The notes below the pieces were generated by a model, which saw nothing but the letters and a program-made list of their open reading frames with translations, was not told the origin of the DNA and made no database searches. Made by a program: the position numbers and the translations under genes. A stretch of 44,915 nt of DNA, taken from Pseudomonas sp. GM78. Lineage in GTDB: Bacteria; Pseudomonadota; Gammaproteobacteria; Pseudomonadales; Pseudomonadaceae. Of this stretch, positions 26,921-35,013 are shown one piece after another (the first letter of the stretch is position 1; the number at the start of each line of letters is the position of its first letter). The stretch is taken from positions 1-44,915 of the forward strand of contig NZ_AKJF01000019.1 in NCBI RefSeq assembly GCF_000282475.1. The letters are read 5' to 3'.

Positions 26921-27076
26921 ATGAACAACCCTCGCTCCGCCCAAACCGCTAAACCGAAGCCACGTGCCAAGAAAGGTAACCGCGACTCCGTTACCGTGGT
27001 GCGCGAAACGGCTCGCACCGGCGACGAGGATTTCACTTACTTCGTTGTCACCGGAAAACTTCGGTCGACCAAGTGA
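26921..27076 (+). CDS. Small hypothetical basic protein (51 aa)
   Basis: ATG 26921 with a GGGATT-type upstream site opens a 51-residue frame. It has a Lys/Pro/Ala-rich start (AKPKPRAKKGNRD) and a more ordered end (DEDFTYFVVTGKL). The abrupt end and the IS-like debris after it suggest the 3' part may be lost. No family recognised. Confidence 0.35.
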   Translation: MNNPRSAQTAKPKPRAKKGNRDSVTVVRETARTGDEDFTYFVVTGKLRSTK

Positions 27077-27231
27077 GGCCGAGTGGTGTTACCGCCAATG
27101 CATTTTTGACCCAGGTGCCGACGCAATTCTGACCCAACCCAGCAGTCTGAAAGCGAAACTCAACAACGAGTTCGGAATTCGAAACTAGGTCAATGAAATT
27201 CCAGCGTGTGGGTGCGTCGGCGGCAACAAAC

Positions 27232-27516
27232 TCACTTCGCCGGCCAGCCAAGCAACGCCATAAAACGCACCTTGACCGCACCCTCAGGCATATCCTGAAA
27301 AAAAGATAGAAGTAGCTTGAATTGTTGGAACCGAACCCACCGCCCCGATTCATTTACTTCCCCCTCACGTTCCTCGGAGTACACGTCGGCAAAAAAGATT
27401 GCAGCCACTTCCGCTACTCGCTCAAGAATACTCTCCGGATAGCCCCTAGCAAAAATCTCCCCAGCACGAGGGGCCAAAAATTCCATTCTTCCCGCATTAA
27501 ATCGGGACTTATTCAT
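27232..27516 (-). CDS. Hypothetical protein (94 aa)
   Basis: A 94-residue minus-strand frame, mixed charged and aromatic (ILERVAEVAAIFFADVY, then FQQFKLLLSFFQDMP), soluble by composition. The ATG at 27516 has no good ribosome site; the ATG at 27483 (MEFLAPRAGE) is an alternative. It lies in the accessory patch; no family recognised. Confidence 0.4.
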   Translation of the reverse strand: MNKSRFNAGRMEFLAPRAGEIFARGYPESILERVAEVAAIFFADVYSEEREGEVNESGRWVRFQQFKLLLSFFQDMPEGAVKVRFMALLGWPAK

Positions 27517-27546
27517 GAAAGAGCAGCATCAGGCATTATATGATGC

Positions 27547-27765
27547 CTATAAATGACGTAGCCGCATAATCGCATCGGTGATGGATCGTGCATTCGTGTC
27601 CAGCGTTTCCATGGCCCCCATTGCATTAGCAGCAACACTCCCCACGCCATTCTCAGAGAGCCACTTGGTTACCTCTTCAATGGCCGCACATATGGCATGC
27701 TGGTTGTGCAGGAGTAGTGTGAGAGCGTCCGCTGTGGCAATGTTGGCTTGCGAGTTATCTGGCAT
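27547..27765 (-). CDS. Small hypothetical protein, Pseudomonas type (72 aa)
   Basis: A 72-residue helical protein (ALTLLLHNQHAICAAIEEV, then NAMGAMETLDTNARSITDAI) with a good AAGGACG ribosome site before the ATG at 27765. Its composition resembles small uncharacterised proteins of fluorescent pseudomonads. No membrane segment or catalytic motif seen. Function unknown. Confidence 0.6.
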   Translation of the reverse strand: MPDNSQANIATADALTLLLHNQHAICAAIEEVTKWLSENGVGSVAANAMGAMETLDTNARSITDAIMRLRHL

Positions 27766-28145
27766 GGGTATCGTCCTTGAGGAACGGGTGTGGGAATACT
27801 AGCTTAACTCGTCGCTGTCTGGAGCCACTTCTCCAGACTCGCTGACACCTGGGTAATTGCACTGACTTGACCATTCATTTGCAATCGACCTAACCGGCCA
27901 TTTGCAACGGATTTGACCTTCACCCCCAAGCCTCCATGACCAGGAGTGAAAGGCTAAAAGCAGCTGGTGGACGCGAAAGCTATGCTTGGTTTGTACGGGG
28001 CTGCAGGTAGTGCGGATAGGGTAGTGTTGGTGCGGGGCTCAGCCAACGAGCCATCCAACGCGCAAACTGGCAAACGGAGTTCCGCCAAGAGGACTGTGGG
28101 TAGGCTCGATGCTGGATGTGTACATTTCAATATTCCTGAAAAATT
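27766..28145. other. Gene-free stretch of the accessory patch
   Basis: No supported gene or RNA. The sequence has repeated CATTTGCAA words (about 27876 and 27899) and borders the broken 3' end of the regulator remnant at 28146. Confidence 0.4.
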
Positions 28146-28484
28146 TTAATTTATCTTGAAAATGACCGCTTCCTGTTTGCAAACATAACCCGAGGCGCCC
28201 GATTGCATGCAGCGTATACCGAACAGCGTCGGGCATTGTGCAGTCAATACCAAGGTTCTCGGGGGCGTATGCATGGCGTTGAATCGTGTCAGCACTTCCA
28301 GGCCATCCAGTTTGGGAATGCTGATATCGAGAATGAGCAGGTCGGGCATGCATTCGCGCACCATCTGCATGGCATCGACACCATTATCGGTTTCACCGAT
28401 GACCTTGAAGCCCTCGTGTTCAAGCAACATACGAACGGCAAGCCGGATGACTGGGTGATCGTCGACGATAAAAACGGAGTTCAT
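28146..28484 (-). pseudogene. Response regulator remnant (receiver only, HTH lost)
   Basis: A 112-residue frame from ATG 28484 (MNSVFIVDDHPVIRLAV) with acidic residues, acceptor Asp in LLILDISIPKLDG, Thr in LVLTAQ, and GYVCKQE. In NarL-family regulators this last segment leads into a LuxR HTH of about 70 residues. Here the frame breaks into VIFKIN and a stop, and no HTH is encoded downstream. It is therefore probably a truncated BvgA/GacA-like regulator; a working receiver-only protein cannot be excluded. The truncation point coincides with the edge of the accessory patch. Confidence 0.75.
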
Positions 28485-28722
28485 AATCAAATCCCATGCG
28501 AGCTCAGATAAAGCGCGCACCTTAGCTCAGATAGTTGAGGCGACGTATGAACTGACGAGGCCGTCGTTGCAATATAGGAATGTTCCTACATGCAAAAAGG
28601 AATTGGCTTACGAGTCAAACGGTTTTTTGCCGGGTTTTCACAAATAGTGTTGCTGTTTAATTGCGCGGTGCAGGGCGCTGTTTTGTGAGTTGCACAGTTT
28701 TTATCAGCGCCTGGTTGCAGGG

Positions 28723-29112
28723 TCAGGGAATCAATTTCAATAACTGCCTCAGTTCGCACTGTTTCAATGGTTTTATCAAGTAACCAAGTAATGGCAGCCC
28801 ATTGAGGATGGCCAGGTTTTCAAGTTCACCCAATTCAGTGGATGTCAGACTGCTTAAAAGTATTGCCTGCTTGATCATCCCCTGATGACTGGCAATTTTA
28901 ATCAGGTCAATACCGGATACTTCGGGCAGGCATTGATCGCATAATAGGATATCGAACGGCTGCTCTGCCCTGAGCATGTGTTGCAACGCGCCTCTGGCAC
29001 AGTCGCTGGTGGTCAAGTGAGTGAAGCCGTAACTCTCAAGCAGGCATTGAGTCGCCCTGAGCTGAAACGGATGGTCTTCCACCAGCATGATGCGCAGTTT
29101 GTCGTTGATCAT
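28723..29112 (-). CDS. Stand-alone receiver-domain response regulator
   Basis: A receiver domain of about 129 residues with no output domain. The start LRIMLVEDHPFQLRA has the acidic pair; the acceptor Asp is in ILLCDQCLPEVSG, and the Lys in GYLIKPL. Start codons at 29121 (GTG), 29112 and 29088 are all possible; none has a strong ribosome site, and 29112 is used. The sequence resembles receivers that precede EAL or HTH domains elsewhere, so this may be a split or shortened form. No kinase gene is adjacent. Confidence 0.7.
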   Translation of the reverse strand: MINDKLRIMLVEDHPFQLRATQCLLESYGFTHLTTSDCARGALQHMLRAEQPFDILLCDQCLPEVSGIDLIKIASHQGMIKQAILLSSLTSTELGELENLAILNGLPLLGYLIKPLKQCELRQLLKLIP

Positions 29113-29118
29113 ATTATT

Positions 29119-29149
29119 CACGCTTCTTCTATCGGAACCGATAGGCGTG
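29119..29149. promoter_or_regulatory. Perfect palindrome before the receiver gene
   Basis: CTATCGGAACCGATAG (29129-29144) is a 16-bp perfect palindrome. It is flanked by CACGC (29119-29123) and GCGTG (29145-29149), which can extend the pairing around a 5-base bulge. It overlaps the possible start region of the minus-strand receiver gene, so it may be an operator or an mRNA hairpin. Confidence 0.5.
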
Positions 29150-29293
29150 ATTGTTTCGCGTCCAAGCCGCGCATTCGATCAGTGCACTCGACAGAAGCTG
29201 TAGGGGGATTCGGTGTTTGTTGAATGTTTTTTGGGTTTTCAGGACGGATCGGCCATTACCGGAGGAGGGTGATGGCTGATCGGCCGTTTGTCG

Positions 29294-30622
29294 TCAGTGG
29301 CTGGAACGCCCCGTCATCTCGAGGGCCATGTGGCTGGCGTAGCTGTCGGTCATGCCGGCGATGAAGTCGATCATGCGCAGGAACGAGTTGTGCAGGGGGC
29401 CGTTCGGGTCGGGCGCATTGTTGCCCAGCAGGTCGAGAACGCGCCGGCTCTTGAAGGACGGCGTTCGACCGTTGTGTTGTTCCAGTGCGGCGCCGCAGAA
29501 TGCATTGAGCAGGATCTCCAGGGTGGTGTAGGCACCGATCTCGTGCAGGGTCTTGCGTTTGTCCTGGAAGATCTTCTGTCGAGCCATGTCCTTTGCGTTG
29601 AGGACGCAACGTTTGGCCGGGCCGTGCATATGCTCCACCAGGTCGCCGGTCAGGGAGCCGGCCAGCAGCGCGTCCTGTTGCTCGACAAAGGCGCGGGCCG
29701 CTGCGTTGGTCAGGTGTTCGATGGCCTTGCCCCGCAGGATCGCCAGTTTGCGCCGACGCGAATCCTCGGGGCCGAGCAGGCGATAGGTTTGCGGTAAATC
29801 GTCGCCCACCAGGTCCAGTAGCAGGGATTCGACTTCGGCGTACTCCAGCAACTCCATTTCCAGGCCGTCTTCCAGGTCGATCAACGCATAGCAGATGTCA
29901 TCGGCGGCTTCCATCAGGTACACCAGCGGATGGCGTGCCCAGCGCTGCTCCTCAAGCTGCGGCAGGCCAAGTTTTTGCGCGATCTGCTCCAGCAGCGGCA
30001 GTTCGCTCTGGTAGCAACCGAACTTGTGTTTCTTGTACCCCAGGGAGTCGGCGTGCCTGGCTGTCCATGGGTATTTCAGGTAAGTGCCCAGGGTGGCATA
30101 GGTCAGCCGGGTGCCGCCGTCGAACTGGTGATATTCAAGCTGGGTCAGTACCCGGAAGCCTTGGGCGTTGCCTTCGAAATTGAGAAAATCATTGCGCTGC
30201 TCTTCGTTCATCGCGTCCAGCCAGCCCCGTCCGGCGGCTTGCTGGAACCAGTGCCGAATCGCGTCTTCGCCGGAATGGCCAAAGGGTGGATTACCGATGT
30301 CATGGGCCAGGCAGGCCGATTGCACCACCATCCCCAGATCGCTGGGTTCACACCACTCGGGCAGGGCGCTGCGCAGGGTTTCGCCGACGCGCATACCCAG
30401 TGAACGGCCGACGCAACTGACTTCCAGCGAGTGGGTCAGGCGCGTGTGGATATGGTCGTTGCTGTGCACCGGATGAACTTGAGTCTTGCGCCCGAGACGG
30501 CGGAACGCTCCCGAGAAAATGATCCGGTCATGGTCTTTGTGAAAAGGGCTGCGGCCCACTTCTTCCGGGCTGTACAGGGGCTTTCCGAGGCGTTCGCGGG
30601 TAAGCAGGGTAGGCCAATCCAA
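29294..30622 (-). CDS. dgt: dGTPase-like HD-domain nucleotide triphosphohydrolase
   Basis: A 442-residue member of the dGTP triphosphohydrolase family, which splits dNTPs into nucleoside and tripolyphosphate. Visible features are the N-terminal [12 protein letters not shown], the first His in [11 protein letters not shown] and the HD motif in [17 protein letters not shown]. The family C-terminal region contains [13 protein letters not shown]. Length fits the family. The start is TTG at 30622 (read as Met) with a GGAGAG site; no ATG lies near. The next gene upstream on this strand ends about 70 bp before it. Confidence 0.9.
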   Translation of the reverse strand: MDWPTLLTRERLGKPLYSPEEVGRSPFHKDHDRIIFSGAFRRLGRKTQVHPVHSNDHIHTRLTHSLEVSCVGRSLGMRVGETLRSALPEWCEPSDLGMVVQSACLAHDIGNPPFGHSGEDAIRHWFQQAAGRGWLDAMNEEQRNDFLNFEGNAQGFRVLTQLEYHQFDGGTRLTYATLGTYLKYPWTARHADSLGYKKHKFGCYQSELPLLEQIAQKLGLPQLEEQRWARHPLVYLMEAADDICYALIDLEDGLEMELLEYAEVESLLLDLVGDDLPQTYRLLGPEDSRRRKLAILRGKAIEHLTNAAARAFVEQQDALLAGSLTGDLVEHMHGPAKRCVLNAKDMARQKIFQDKRKTLHEIGAYTTLEILLNAFCGAALEQHNGRTPSFKSRRVLDLLGNNAPDPNGPLHNSFLRMIDFIAGMTDSYASHMALEMTGRSSH

Positions 30623-30690
30623 GGCTGGTTCTCTCCGTCAGGTGACTGATTGTCTAGCTTCCCGGTTCGCATCGGTGCCTGCAAGTGTCG

Positions 30691-31854
30691 CTACAGCCCG
30701 ATTGCGTCGATATCGATGAGCAACAGGCGTTTGCCGTTGTCGAAAAATTGCCCGGCGGTGAGGCAGTACTGATTGCTGGTGGCGTCGCGGTAGGTATTGG
30801 AAAGGGTCAGCTGACGGTCTTCCCAGCCCTGGGCCAGCAGGTGATAGAAATACGGACGCCACGACCAGTTATGGCCCAGGTAGCGGTTGTCGGCGACCCA
30901 GCCGTTGTTGCGCCATTCCAGGTTGGGCGTCAGCTGCGTACCGTGCCGGTCGCACTGGTAGAAACGCAGCAGCCAGGGAAAGGCATCCAGTTGTGGCAAG
31001 GCATCCAGGGGCGCGCAAGCCTGTGCCCAGGCCTGCAGGATCGCCATCAGTTCGCTCAGTTGCTGGCGCATGATCTTCAGGCGACCGCGCTCGGCCAGCT
31101 TTTGCTGCACATAACGCTGGCGCAGGTACGCAAAGCGCTCGACGAAGGCGTCAGCGGCAAAGAAATCCGCTTGTGCTGCGGCAAACAGAAAGCCCTGGAC
31201 ATAACGTGAGCCGCACTCCAGGGCAAAATTCAGTTGCGCTTCGGTCTCCACGCCTTCGGCGATGATCCAGCATCCGGTTTTTTCCGCCATTTGTGCCAGC
31301 GCCTTGACCACATCGCTGCTTGGCCCGCCCAGCGCCGCCGCCTGGAACAGGCGCATATCGAGCTTGAGAATGTCCGGTTGCAGCGCCAGTACCCGATCGA
31401 GCTGAGAGTATCCGGCGCCGAAATCATCGATGGCGATCCGTGCGCCGGCTTGCCGATAGCGTGCCACCACTTGTGCCAGGCGCTGGATGTCGCCACCCAG
31501 TTCAGTGATTTCGAAAACGATGCGCTGCGGGTCGACACCGTGTTTTTGCAGTTGTGCGAGGCTCGGCAACGGTTGGTCCGGGCGCAGGCGGCTGATCCAG
31601 CGTGGGGAAATGTTCAGGCTGAGAAACCAGTCGCCGGGCGCTTCATGCAAGCGACTCAGCGCGTTGTCGCGTAGCTGGCGGTCCAGGCGACGCAGGGCAA
31701 CGGCGTTGGTTCGGGGATCGTCGAACAGCGGCCCCACTGAAGCCAGTTGGCCGTCGGCCTGGCGCAGTCGACCCAGGGCTTCCACGCCGGCGATACGGCC
31801 GGTGGCGGTATCGATGAACGGCTGAAAGCAGGCGAGCGGTTGCCCGTGGATCAC
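30691..31854 (-). CDS. EAL phosphodiesterase with YkuI-type C-terminal domain
   Basis: This 387-residue cytoplasmic protein has an EAL domain at about 1-245. FQPFID is followed by GVEALGRLR, LNISPRW, FEITELGG, IDDFGAGYS, LKLDMRLF, AEGVET and VQGFLFA, so catalytic residues look complete. The C-terminal domain (about 255-385) has the PAS-like pattern of the YkuI_C family: FYQCDRHGTQLTPN, then RPYFYHLLAQ and DATSNQYCLTAGQ. That domain is thought to bind a small ligand and regulate the EAL domain. The start is GTG 31854 with an AAGGAGG site. It is not linked to a kinase or cyclase gene here. Confidence 0.88.
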   Translation of the reverse strand: MIHGQPLACFQPFIDTATGRIAGVEALGRLRQADGQLASVGPLFDDPRTNAVALRRLDRQLRDNALSRLHEAPGDWFLSLNISPRWISRLRPDQPLPSLAQLQKHGVDPQRIVFEITELGGDIQRLAQVVARYRQAGARIAIDDFGAGYSQLDRVLALQPDILKLDMRLFQAAALGGPSSDVVKALAQMAEKTGCWIIAEGVETEAQLNFALECGSRYVQGFLFAAAQADFFAADAFVERFAYLRQRYVQQKLAERGRLKIMRQQLSELMAILQAWAQACAPLDALPQLDAFPWLLRFYQCDRHGTQLTPNLEWRNNGWVADNRYLGHNWSWRPYFYHLLAQGWEDRQLTLSNTYRDATSNQYCLTAGQFFDNGKRLLLIDIDAIGL

Positions 31855-31982
31855 AAGGCCTCCTTAGATGGATCTTGTTTTTGGATAAAGCCTGGTCACC
31901 GGGTAGGCGCGCAGGATAGAACCCCTCGATGGAGAGGTTCAATCCCGTGGGTACTGCAAGAATGTAGCCAGATCTGACAGTG

Positions 31983-32327
31983 TCAGTGTTTGCGCGAAGA
32001 ACCTTGCAAGACCAGTTTGACCAGGGGCGCCAGGGTGGTGCCCAGGCGGACCAGTCGGGCCAGGCTGCCCAGGCCAGCGCCGCTCTTGGCGCCTTTGCCG
32101 CTCAGAAAACCCAGCAGGGTGACGGCGGCCACGCCCCACAGAGGGGCATGCTTGATGCCGAAGCCGTCCTGCAGGTTCTGGGTCATGCCACGCACCCGCT
32201 GCAAGGGTTGCAGCAGTTGCGCGGATTCGTGGCGGATCTCCTGGCGATGCATTTCCATGCGCAGGCGAATCAGTGCCTTGCGCATTTCCGTGCGCGAGCT
32301 GTTTCGAGGCAGTTCAGGCAGGTTCAT
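31983..32327 (-). CDS. Small YqjK-like protein
   Basis: A 114-residue basic protein with an N-terminal helical part (RNSSRTEMRKALIRLRMEMH) and one or two hydrophobic stretches (LWGVAAVTLLGFLSG, LGTTLAPLVKLVLQG). It overlaps the next upstream gene by 4 bp. In position it corresponds to YqjK of the enterobacterial yqjD-yqjE-yqjK cluster, with which the gene order agrees. It is probably associated with the inner membrane. Confidence 0.7.
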   Translation of the reverse strand: MNLPELPRNSSRTEMRKALIRLRMEMHRQEIRHESAQLLQPLQRVRGMTQNLQDGFGIKHAPLWGVAAVTLLGFLSGKGAKSGAGLGSLARLVRLGTTLAPLVKLVLQGSSRKH

Positions 32328-32713
32328 GGCAGCAGGCGCTCCCGATCATTGGCCAGCTCTTCCAACGTGCCATGGAAGGGCGAGGACTCATCGAAGATCG
32401 CGGCTCGCAGGCGCATTGCGCAGAAGACGCAGGCAAGGCTGTAGAACACGCAGAGCGAAATGATGGCGGCCAGGCGGTATGTGTCCCAAAACAGGATCAA
32501 CACCAGGGTCGACAACCCCACCAGCAACAGCAAGGCAAACACCAACGCCAAGCCTGCAAACAGCAACAGGCTCACGGTGCGGGCTTTTTGTTCCTGCAAT
32601 TCGATGCCGAACAATTCGACATGGCTGTGCAGCAGTCCAAGGAAAGCGGCACCCAGGCGCCGCGGTGATGAACTTGGGCCTGTTCCGGACGAGCCGGATT
32701 CATCGATCGCCAT
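32324..32713 (-). CDS. YqjE/holin-like small membrane protein
   Basis: A 129-residue protein starting at ATG 32713. It has an N-terminal amphipathic part (FLGLLHSHVELFGIELQEQK) and two transmembrane helices (about 48-75 and 80-105). This is the phage-holin-superfamily (YqjE) layout. It starts one base after the DUF883 gene stop and overlaps the YqjK-like gene. It is probably a housekeeping membrane protein related to stationary phase or stress, not a phage remnant. Confidence 0.8.
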   Translation of the reverse strand: MAIDESGSSGTGPSSSPRRLGAAFLGLLHSHVELFGIELQEQKARTVSLLLFAGLALVFALLLLVGLSTLVLILFWDTYRLAAIISLCVFYSLACVFCAMRLRAAIFDESSPFHGTLEELANDRERLLP

Positions 32714-32714
32714 A

Positions 32715-33029
32715 TCAGCGCCGAGTTGCCAGCAGGCCAATCAGGAAGCCCACGCCGGCCGCGATGCCAACCGATTGCCATGGGTTGGCCTGGACATAGT
32801 CCTCGGTGGCGGTCACGGCAGCCTTGCCGCGTTCGCGCAGGGAGTCTTCGGTCAGCTTCAGGGTTTCACGTGCACGCAGCAGACTGTCGTGGATCTGGTC
32901 GCGCAATTCATCGGCCTGGTCACCGGCCAGGGAGGCGGTGTGTTCCAGCAACCGTTCGGTATCGCTGACCAGTGTCTGAAAATCGCTCATCAGAATTTCT
33001 TGAGCAGTCTTTGCCTTGATGCTGGCCAT
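32715..33029 (-). CDS. DUF883 (ElaB/YqjD) family protein
   Basis: A 104-residue protein from ATG 33029 with an N-terminal helical region and a C-terminal membrane anchor. The family signature YVQANPWQSVGIAAG is followed by GFLIGLLATRR. ElaB/YqjD proteins of E. coli are C-tail-anchored membrane proteins that bind ribosomes in stationary phase; the same role here is inferred. First gene of the yqjD-yqjE-yqjK-like set. Confidence 0.88.
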   Translation of the reverse strand: MASIKAKTAQEILMSDFQTLVSDTERLLEHTASLAGDQADELRDQIHDSLLRARETLKLTEDSLRERGKAAVTATEDYVQANPWQSVGIAAGVGFLIGLLATRR

Positions 33030-33099
33030 TGGTGATCTCCATAAGTGGCGTCTGAAACGTTCGAGTATGAGCCTTGTGCGAAGGTTCAGTACAAATGAC

Positions 33100-33115
33100 T
33101 GGTACAACTTTTGCT
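33100..33115 (+). promoter_or_regulatory. Putative sigma-54 promoter of the ammonium transporter
   Basis: TGGTACAACTTTTGCT has GG at 33101-33102 and GC at 33113-33114 with exactly 10 bases between, matching the TGGCAC-N5-TTGC consensus. A nitrogen-controlled sigma-54 promoter is typical of amt genes. It lies about 240 bp before the ATG, so the leader would be long. Confidence 0.45.
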
Positions 33116-33355
33116 GTGTCCTGGTGCGTCTGCCCGCGCCGTTGCGCTGTTGCTGGGCAAGATTCCAGTAAAACCTTAACTCAAACAATCGAAACCCGCG
33201 CAAATGTCCCGGTCGTGATTGGCCTTGATGAACCCTGTGCTCCAAAACGGTTCATCGGGAGAGATTTGGTCGAATCGACAAGTCTCAACTTGGTGCATGG
33301 ATTGCCCGCGCGAACTGCTTTGGTGCTTTTTTCAGCCTTAAGGTCTGCCAAATCC

Positions 33356-34564
33356 ATGGAAAATCTGCAAAGCGCTGTGGACACCCTGGTCCATAGCTCC
33401 AATACGTTGTTCATCCTGATCGGTGCGGTCATGGTGCTGGCCATGCACGCCGGCTTCGCCTTTCTCGAGGTCGGTACGGTCCGGCAAAAAAACCAGGTCA
33501 ACGCCTTGTCGAAAATCCTCAGCGACTTCGCCGTTTCGACCCTGGCCTACTTCTTTATAGGCTATTGGATCTCCTATGGGGTTACCTTCATGCAGCCGGC
33601 GGCCGTGATCAGTGCCGATCACGGCTATGGCCTGGTGAAGTTTTTCTTCCTGCTGACCTTTGCCGCGGCGATCCCGGCGATTATTTCCGGGGGCATCGCC
33701 GAGCGTGCCCGGTTCGTCCCGCAATTGTGCGCGACAGCGCTGATCGTGGCGTTCATCTATCCCTTCTTCGAGGGCATGATCTGGAACGGCAACCTGGGTT
33801 TGCAGGCCTGGCTGCAAGAGCGCTTCGGTGCCAGCTTCCATGATTTCGCCGGTTCCGTGGTGGTGCACGCCATGGGCGGTTGGCTGGCGCTTGCAGCGGT
33901 GCTGTTGCTGGGACCGCGCAATGGGCGTTATCGCGAAGGGAAGCTGGTGGCATTCGCGCCGTCGAGCATCCCGTTTCTGGCCTTGGGCTCGTGGATTCTC
34001 ATCGTCGGCTGGTTCGGCTTCAACGTGATGAGCGCGCAAACCCTGCAAGGGGTCAGCGGGCTGGTCGCGGTGAACTCGCTGATGGCCATGGTCGGCGGTA
34101 CGGTGGCGGCGCTGATCGTCGGGCGCAATGACCCGGGCTTTCTGCACAACGGCCCACTGGCTGGCCTTGTGGCAATCTGTGCCGGCTCCGACCTGATGCA
34201 CCCGGTGGGCGCGCTGGTTACCGGTGCCATCGCCGGGGCGCTGTTTGTCTGGTGCTTTACCGCCGCGCAAGGAAAATGGCACATCGATGACGTGCTGGGC
34301 GTGTGGCCGCTGCACGGTCTGTGCGGCGCGTGGGGCGGGATCGCCTGCGGCATTTTCGGCAAGACGACCTTGGGCGGGTTGGGCGGTGTGAGCCTGGTCA
34401 GCCAGTTGATCGGCACTGCACTGGGTGTGGTAGTGGCGCTGGCCGGTGGTTTTGCGGTGTATGGCGTGATCAAGGCATTTCATGGTTTGCGCCTGAGCCA
34501 GGAAGAGGAGTATTACGGCGCGGACTTGTCGGTGCACAAGATCGGCGCTGTCAGCCAGGATTAG
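33356..34564 (+). CDS. amt: Ammonium transporter (Amt/MEP family)
   Basis: A 402-residue membrane protein with about 11 helices. Family motifs are visible: HAGFAFLEVGTVRQKN, then DFAGSVVVHAMGGW (first pore His) and DDVLGVWPLHGLCGAWGG (second pore His). It moves ammonium across the inner membrane. The ATG at 33356 (MENLQSAVDTL) was chosen with an AAGGT site; the open frame upstream to 33074 is not protein-like. No glnK is beside it, unlike the usual glnK-amtB pair, so this may be a secondary Amt. Confidence 0.92.
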   Translation: MENLQSAVDTLVHSSNTLFILIGAVMVLAMHAGFAFLEVGTVRQKNQVNALSKILSDFAVSTLAYFFIGYWISYGVTFMQPAAVISADHGYGLVKFFFLLTFAAAIPAIISGGIAERARFVPQLCATALIVAFIYPFFEGMIWNGNLGLQAWLQERFGASFHDFAGSVVVHAMGGWLALAAVLLLGPRNGRYREGKLVAFAPSSIPFLALGSWILIVGWFGFNVMSAQTLQGVSGLVAVNSLMAMVGGTVAALIVGRNDPGFLHNGPLAGLVAICAGSDLMHPVGALVTGAIAGALFVWCFTAAQGKWHIDDVLGVWPLHGLCGAWGGIACGIFGKTTLGGLGGVSLVSQLIGTALGVVVALAGGFAVYGVIKAFHGLRLSQEEEYYGADLSVHKIGAVSQD

Positions 34565-34636
34565 CTTGGGTTCATTGGCTCGACGGCATTTCGGGGCAGG
34601 CCTAGAATAAGCACTTAATTTTCTGGTAGAGCGCTC

Positions 34637-34873
34637 ATGCTTCCTGAATGTCAGCTGTTCGGCACTCTCGGGTGCCATCTCTGTGAAGTGGCCGAAGCCA
34701 TGTTGATGGAGTTTGTCGAGCGAGGCTTGCTGGTGGAGTTGGTGGATATCACTGAGGACGAAGCATGGTTCCAGGCCTACAGCCTGCGGATTCCGGTGTT
34801 GCGTCGGGTCGATACAGGTGCCGAGTTGGGCTGGCCTTTTGGTTCCGACGAAGTCGTGCAATTCCTGAAATAA
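34637..34873 (+). CDS. Glutaredoxin-like protein
   Basis: A 78-residue thioredoxin-fold protein of the DUF836 group: LFGTLGCHLCEVAE with the redox motif Cys13-x-x-Cys16, a conserved cis-Pro region (YSLRIPVLRR), and a short C-terminus. Likely a thiol-disulfide oxidoreductase in the cytoplasm. It lies 72 bp after amt and may be transcribed with it. Confidence 0.85.
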   Translation: MLPECQLFGTLGCHLCEVAEAMLMEFVERGLLVELVDITEDEAWFQAYSLRIPVLRRVDTGAELGWPFGSDEVVQFLK

Positions 34874-34923
34874 GCGGCCGCCCGCCTGACAATCCCCTTG
34901 GCTAAACTGACGCGATTCGGATA

Positions 34924-34939
34924 CTGTATACGCATACAG
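34924..34939. promoter_or_regulatory. LexA-binding site (SOS box)
   Basis: CTGTATACGCATACAG is a perfect CTGTAT/ATACAG palindrome with a 4-bp centre, close to the pseudomonad LexA consensus CTGTATAAATATACAG. It lies about 75-90 bp upstream of the gene at 35014, which points to SOS induction of that gene. Confidence 0.8.
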
Positions 34940-35013
34940 TTATTCGGATTGTTGCCTTACTGCCGCTGATTTCGGCGTTCAGCGGGGCAAGTCCGGGCGT
35001 GAGAGGGTCAGTC

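Noticed and set aside
27100-27140. TTTTGACCCAGGTGCCGAC-like stretch resembling an IS21-family terminus
   Set aside because: Only a short match from memory, no istA/istB remnant and no partner end identified; too weak to list as an element.
29256-29290. GATCGGCCAT/ATGGC inverted repeat after the dGTPase gene, considered as terminator
   Set aside because: The stem is imperfect and no T-run follows on the minus strand.
33074-33355. Upstream extension of the amt frame
   Set aside because: Not protein-like and it contains the probable sigma-54 promoter; the ATG at 33356 matches the usual Amt N-terminus.
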